Source: Heterobilharzia americana
Lineage: Eukaryota; Platyhelminthes; Trematoda; Strigeidida; Schistosomatidae
DNA: 64,000 nucleotides
Assembly (NCBI GenBank): GCA_944470555.2
Contig: OX104132.1
Location: 5,093,755-5,157,754 of the forward strand
Direction: 5' to 3'
Every line of letters starts with the position of its first letter. The stretch's first letter is position 1. A model generated the notes under the pieces. It made no database searches, was not told the origin of the DNA, and saw only the letters and a list, made by a program, of their open reading frames with translations. Of this stretch, positions 61,336 to 64,000 are shown one piece after another. Made by a program: the position numbers and the translations under genes.

Positions 61336-61657
61336 ATGTATGACAAGGATAAGAGACAAGCAGCCATTAGAACAGAGAGAAGACTATTCAAAATAAGAGT
61401 TGATCGACATGTAGTTCAAGACGATTATGTGTTGTTAAGAAACAATGAAGAAGATCACTGTCTTGCATGTCCAATGCTGCATTCAGCTTTAAAAAATCTG
61501 GAATACAGGAAACTGGTTGAGTAAGTTTAAACAACAGTCATGCTAAGCTTCATGATTATAGTTCAGAAAAGAAGTTGCAAAGAGAAATGAGATTCCTGAA
61601 ACAACTTTAAATGTAATCACATCCAGTGCGCCGACAGCATGTAACAAATCGCTCTGA
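61336..61657 (+). CDS. Unassigned two-exon gene or gene 3' end
   Basis: Exon 61,336-61,520 codes for a charged, ordinary-looking protein (KDKRQAAIRTERRLFKIR at the start, EEDHCLACPMLHSALKNLEY later). A GTAAGTTT donor follows, a 46-bp intron ends TTATAGTTCAG, and the second exon 61,567-61,657 continues in frame (E-K-E-V-A-K-R-N-E) to TGA, giving about 91 aa. The very short intron fits schistosome small-intron usage. An in-frame TAA just upstream of the ATG (61,327-61,329) means the ATG is the true start or there is an acceptor near 61,344 with exons lost or further upstream. Product not recognised. Confidence 0.4.
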
Positions 61658-61940
61658 AACAACGCTCCTTCCCAATCTCAGTTCTAGTTACTACACACCT
61701 TTATGATCAATTTGAAAAGCATATTTTCCTAAACTCAACACTCAAATTTATAAAAATATGCACATTAACATTTCTCCTGAGACTTTCACACTCTTAATGT
61801 TCGCTAGTTGACTCCATTGACTCAATCTCATATTGGCGTAAAATCGAAAGTCGCTTGTCAATTTTCTTCTATGCTGTCAGCAAATTTAGGTTATGGTGAT
61901 TGCACTTACTTAAAGGGTTATGTGAACAACATTTACATCT
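61658..61940. other. No feature seen
   Basis: AT-rich sequence without repeats shared in the window. Confidence 0.4.
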
Positions 61941-61944
61941 ATAT

Positions 61945-62575
61945 GAAGTGTTGGTGAAGTCTGCCACTCCAATGATGAAACATTCATGAACAAACCCCAA
62001 AGCTCAACGAACAACAAACATCTATCATCCTCATGATGAGAGACAAATATTCTCTACTACCTGAAACATTACTTATGTTAGGAAACTATCAGATGCATAG
62101 CACAATACACATTCCCTTCACCTAACCATATTCTCCATTGAGTGCACTATCACAAGTAGTGGTCTCAGTCAATTTTATATTTCTCAACAATAAATCATTG
62201 AAGTCTGACTGTGTATTGCACCGCATTGTTTTCTAGAGTACAGGAGGTGAAGACTTACCAAATAATGGAGAGTGGAAAATGGCAGCCAGAATTAAGATTA
62301 TTGAGGTGAAGTGCATCATTGAAACGAGTATGATTCAATATTGTGTGGTTCAAAACTTATCTGAAATCTGTAATCAAATGCACTTACAAGTATCTGAAAT
62401 TCAATGAGATTTGAATAAAAATGCGAACCAGTGGAATTATCAGATGTGCATGTTGGCTTAGACGACACCTGCATATATTCCACTGACATTAGATGTCTGT
62501 CATATTCCAGCTTCAATATTTAATCATTTTAGGATTTTTAAGGAAATTAGTTTCAGCAATACAATTTGCATAATC
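61945..62575 (-). pseudogene. Third micro-exon gene start, truncated and inverted (gene C relic)
   Basis: On the minus strand this gives an upstream region like 41,880-42,050, an exon 1 of 61 nt at 62,259-62,319 with a TTTG|GTAAGT end as in gene B, and about 300 bp of intron 1. Homology then stops near 61,945, so exon 2 onward is missing. The TATA box of A and B is changed here (GTGCATTTGA instead of GGTATATAAA). Probably not expressed. Confidence 0.7.
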
Positions 62576-62689
62576 TATGCTTAGGTAACACCTAAATAAT
62601 GCCCATCCCAAATAGTCTTCCAACAAACCGACCATTGAAGGCACCATCTTTCCAACGAATACTTAGTATGTGCAATAACGGCAGATGAC

Positions 62690-62890
62690 TGTCCTACCTA
62701 TATTGACGTGGTAATAGTATCTTACCGTGTACTTTATTAGGTCTTTCTTGCAAACATGTCACATCTTCATGCTTGTCACATGTCACAATTAAATCATCAA
62801 GAACTCCATTATAAAGAGTAACTTTACTGATGAGATAACCACTGGCTAAACTCTCGATAAATGACAAGTACATTCCAGCTACCAACTACC
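62690..62890 (-). pseudogene. Penelope-like RT relic
   Basis: Minus-strand VLDDLIVTCDKHEDVTCL matches the catalytic block of the 32.5 kb relic (CVDDIIVICERHEDLSCL). A short remnant only. Confidence 0.55.
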
Positions 62891-63180
62891 CTAAGGGACT
62901 CCATAATGACATGCAATCTACCTGTCAAAAATATTATCGTTCAAATATGAAATGAACCTCATCTCATAACAGTAAGACATGTTTCAAAAAACGTCCAGTG
63001 GAAAAAGACACGAAAACTCCTGGATGACACGTAATGAGAAAGATTATAAAAAGATGCGACTAGAGACAAGCTTCAAAATAACCTTCTATTACCAATATAA
63101 ACAAGAATGAGAGCTTTCCTCGTCACCACAAAAATCCGGGATGAGGAAAAACTGAACAGTGCACCAGTAGTCGTAGTCGT

Positions 63181-63181
63181 G

Positions 63182-63271
<90 letters not shown>

Positions 63272-63313
63272 TGAGTAGTAGTAGTAGTGTGAGTAGTAGT
63301 AGTAGTAGTAGTA
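63181..63313. repeat. (TAG)n trinucleotide microsatellite
   Basis: GTAGTAGTAG runs interrupted by three GTGAG units. Confidence 0.97.
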
Positions 63314-63345
63314 CCAGTTACCTCGCCTATTTCAGCAGTTCATTG

Positions 63346-64000
63346 GTGTACTAGATGGTCCTAAGCGAGGATAAACATAGAAGCTTCGGTATTGGACTAG
63401 ATACCAGACCCCAGAAAATGAATGCGATGCGTAACGAATCTTCGAAGCACCGGCAAAATACAAAATATTAAAACAAACTTATTCCTCGGTGGGACGTCCC
63501 GACGCCGTTTGGTGAAATCCTTCGGGAAGCATATTGGCAGATGTGTCTTCTCTCAATGAAGGCGAAAGTAAACATGGGGACATGGAATGTACGCACTATG
63601 TTTGAATACGGCTAGGAAGGTTGGCCAGATCGCAAAAAGATGGGAAGGTATAGCATAGGAATGCTCGAAACCTGTGTAAGCAGATGGAATGGAAGCGGAC
63701 ACTCTGGAGTTCAAGACTACAACCACGAGAACACTGAGTTTTCGAGTGGCTATCATGATGTCCCCAACAGCATCGAAGGCTCTCATGCAGTGGGAACCAG
63801 ACTCCTCCTGCAGAATCATCACAGCAACATTCAACTCAAAAGGAAGGAAAGTCACAATCATTCAATGTCACACTATGCACCTAATAATAATGCAGATGAG
63901 GAGAAGGAGGAGGAATTCTAAAGACAACTGCAACCAACACTGGACAAGACAACACTTCAGTTGGCGACATCAAAATTCTAATGGGCAGAGTGACATGAAT
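63346..64000 (+). mobile_element. RTE-like element, diverged 5' part, continues past window
   Basis: Shows the endonuclease start as MGTWNVRTMFEYG near 63,574-63,612 and the later YAPNNNADE region near 63,874. More diverged from the intact copy than the others; it has frameshifts. The 3' part is outside the window. Confidence 0.75.

Overview
The window looks like a flatworm nuclear genome, most probably a blood fluke (Schistosoma). It is AT-rich, intron-rich and gene-poor. It is full of RTE/SR2-like non-LTR retrotransposon copies and Penelope-like relics, and it carries a gene class typical of schistosomes: micro-exon genes (MEGs), in which a signal-peptide exon is followed by a string of tiny exons. 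The genus is inferred from these traits, since nothing here is a species marker.

The main content is a segmental duplication. Unit D1 (about 5,990-23,845) and unit D2 (about 47,385-60,868) run in the same direction and are nearly identical over long stretches. Each carries one multi-exon gene that no long ORF reveals. I assembled it from splice sites: a TATA box, a 61-nt exon coding for a signal peptide, then micro-exons of 10, 12, 21, 22, 30, 18, 9 and 9 nt and an 18-nt last exon ending in TAA, followed by AATAAA. The phases agree throughout. Gene A (in D1) spreads about 63 codons over 15.9 kb, and gene B (in D2) about 65 codons over 11.5 kb. The two genes have lost different micro-exons. 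The differences between them also cluster inside exons while the flanking introns stay nearly unchanged. A third, truncated exon 1 lies inverted near 62.3 kb.

Layout: 1-2.65 kb, decayed RTE (minus). 2.65-5.99 kb, duplicated upstream module. 5.99-23.85 kb, D1 with gene A, containing an RTE insertion at 16.27-18.91 kb that has an intact RT reading frame and a target-site duplication. 24.37-26.84 kb, deleted RTE (minus). 26.8-29.1 kb, no gene seen. 29.08-30.31 kb, RTE fragment carrying about 55 copies of CCAG. 31.86-32.52 kb, Penelope-like relic. 32.95-34.93 kb, RTE with its RT domain deleted. 35.76-44.69 kb, a large inverted repeat with about 4.1-4.2 kb arms and a 0.6 kb spacer, whose inner ends lie in an RTE fragment with CCAG repeats. 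44.69-47.3 kb, further sequence shared in inverse with the first 3.7 kb, including a 5' RTE piece. 47.4-60.9 kb, D2 with gene B. 60.9-64 kb, a small unassigned two-exon gene, the third exon 1, a Penelope-like relic, a TAG microsatellite and the start of another RTE.

Genes A and B are predicted to make short secreted peptides. Because the 12-, 21-, 30-, 18- and 9-nt exons are multiples of three, each can be skipped or included without breaking the frame, so one locus could make many variants. All exon calls come from reading splice signals and comparing the two copies; no transcript data were available.
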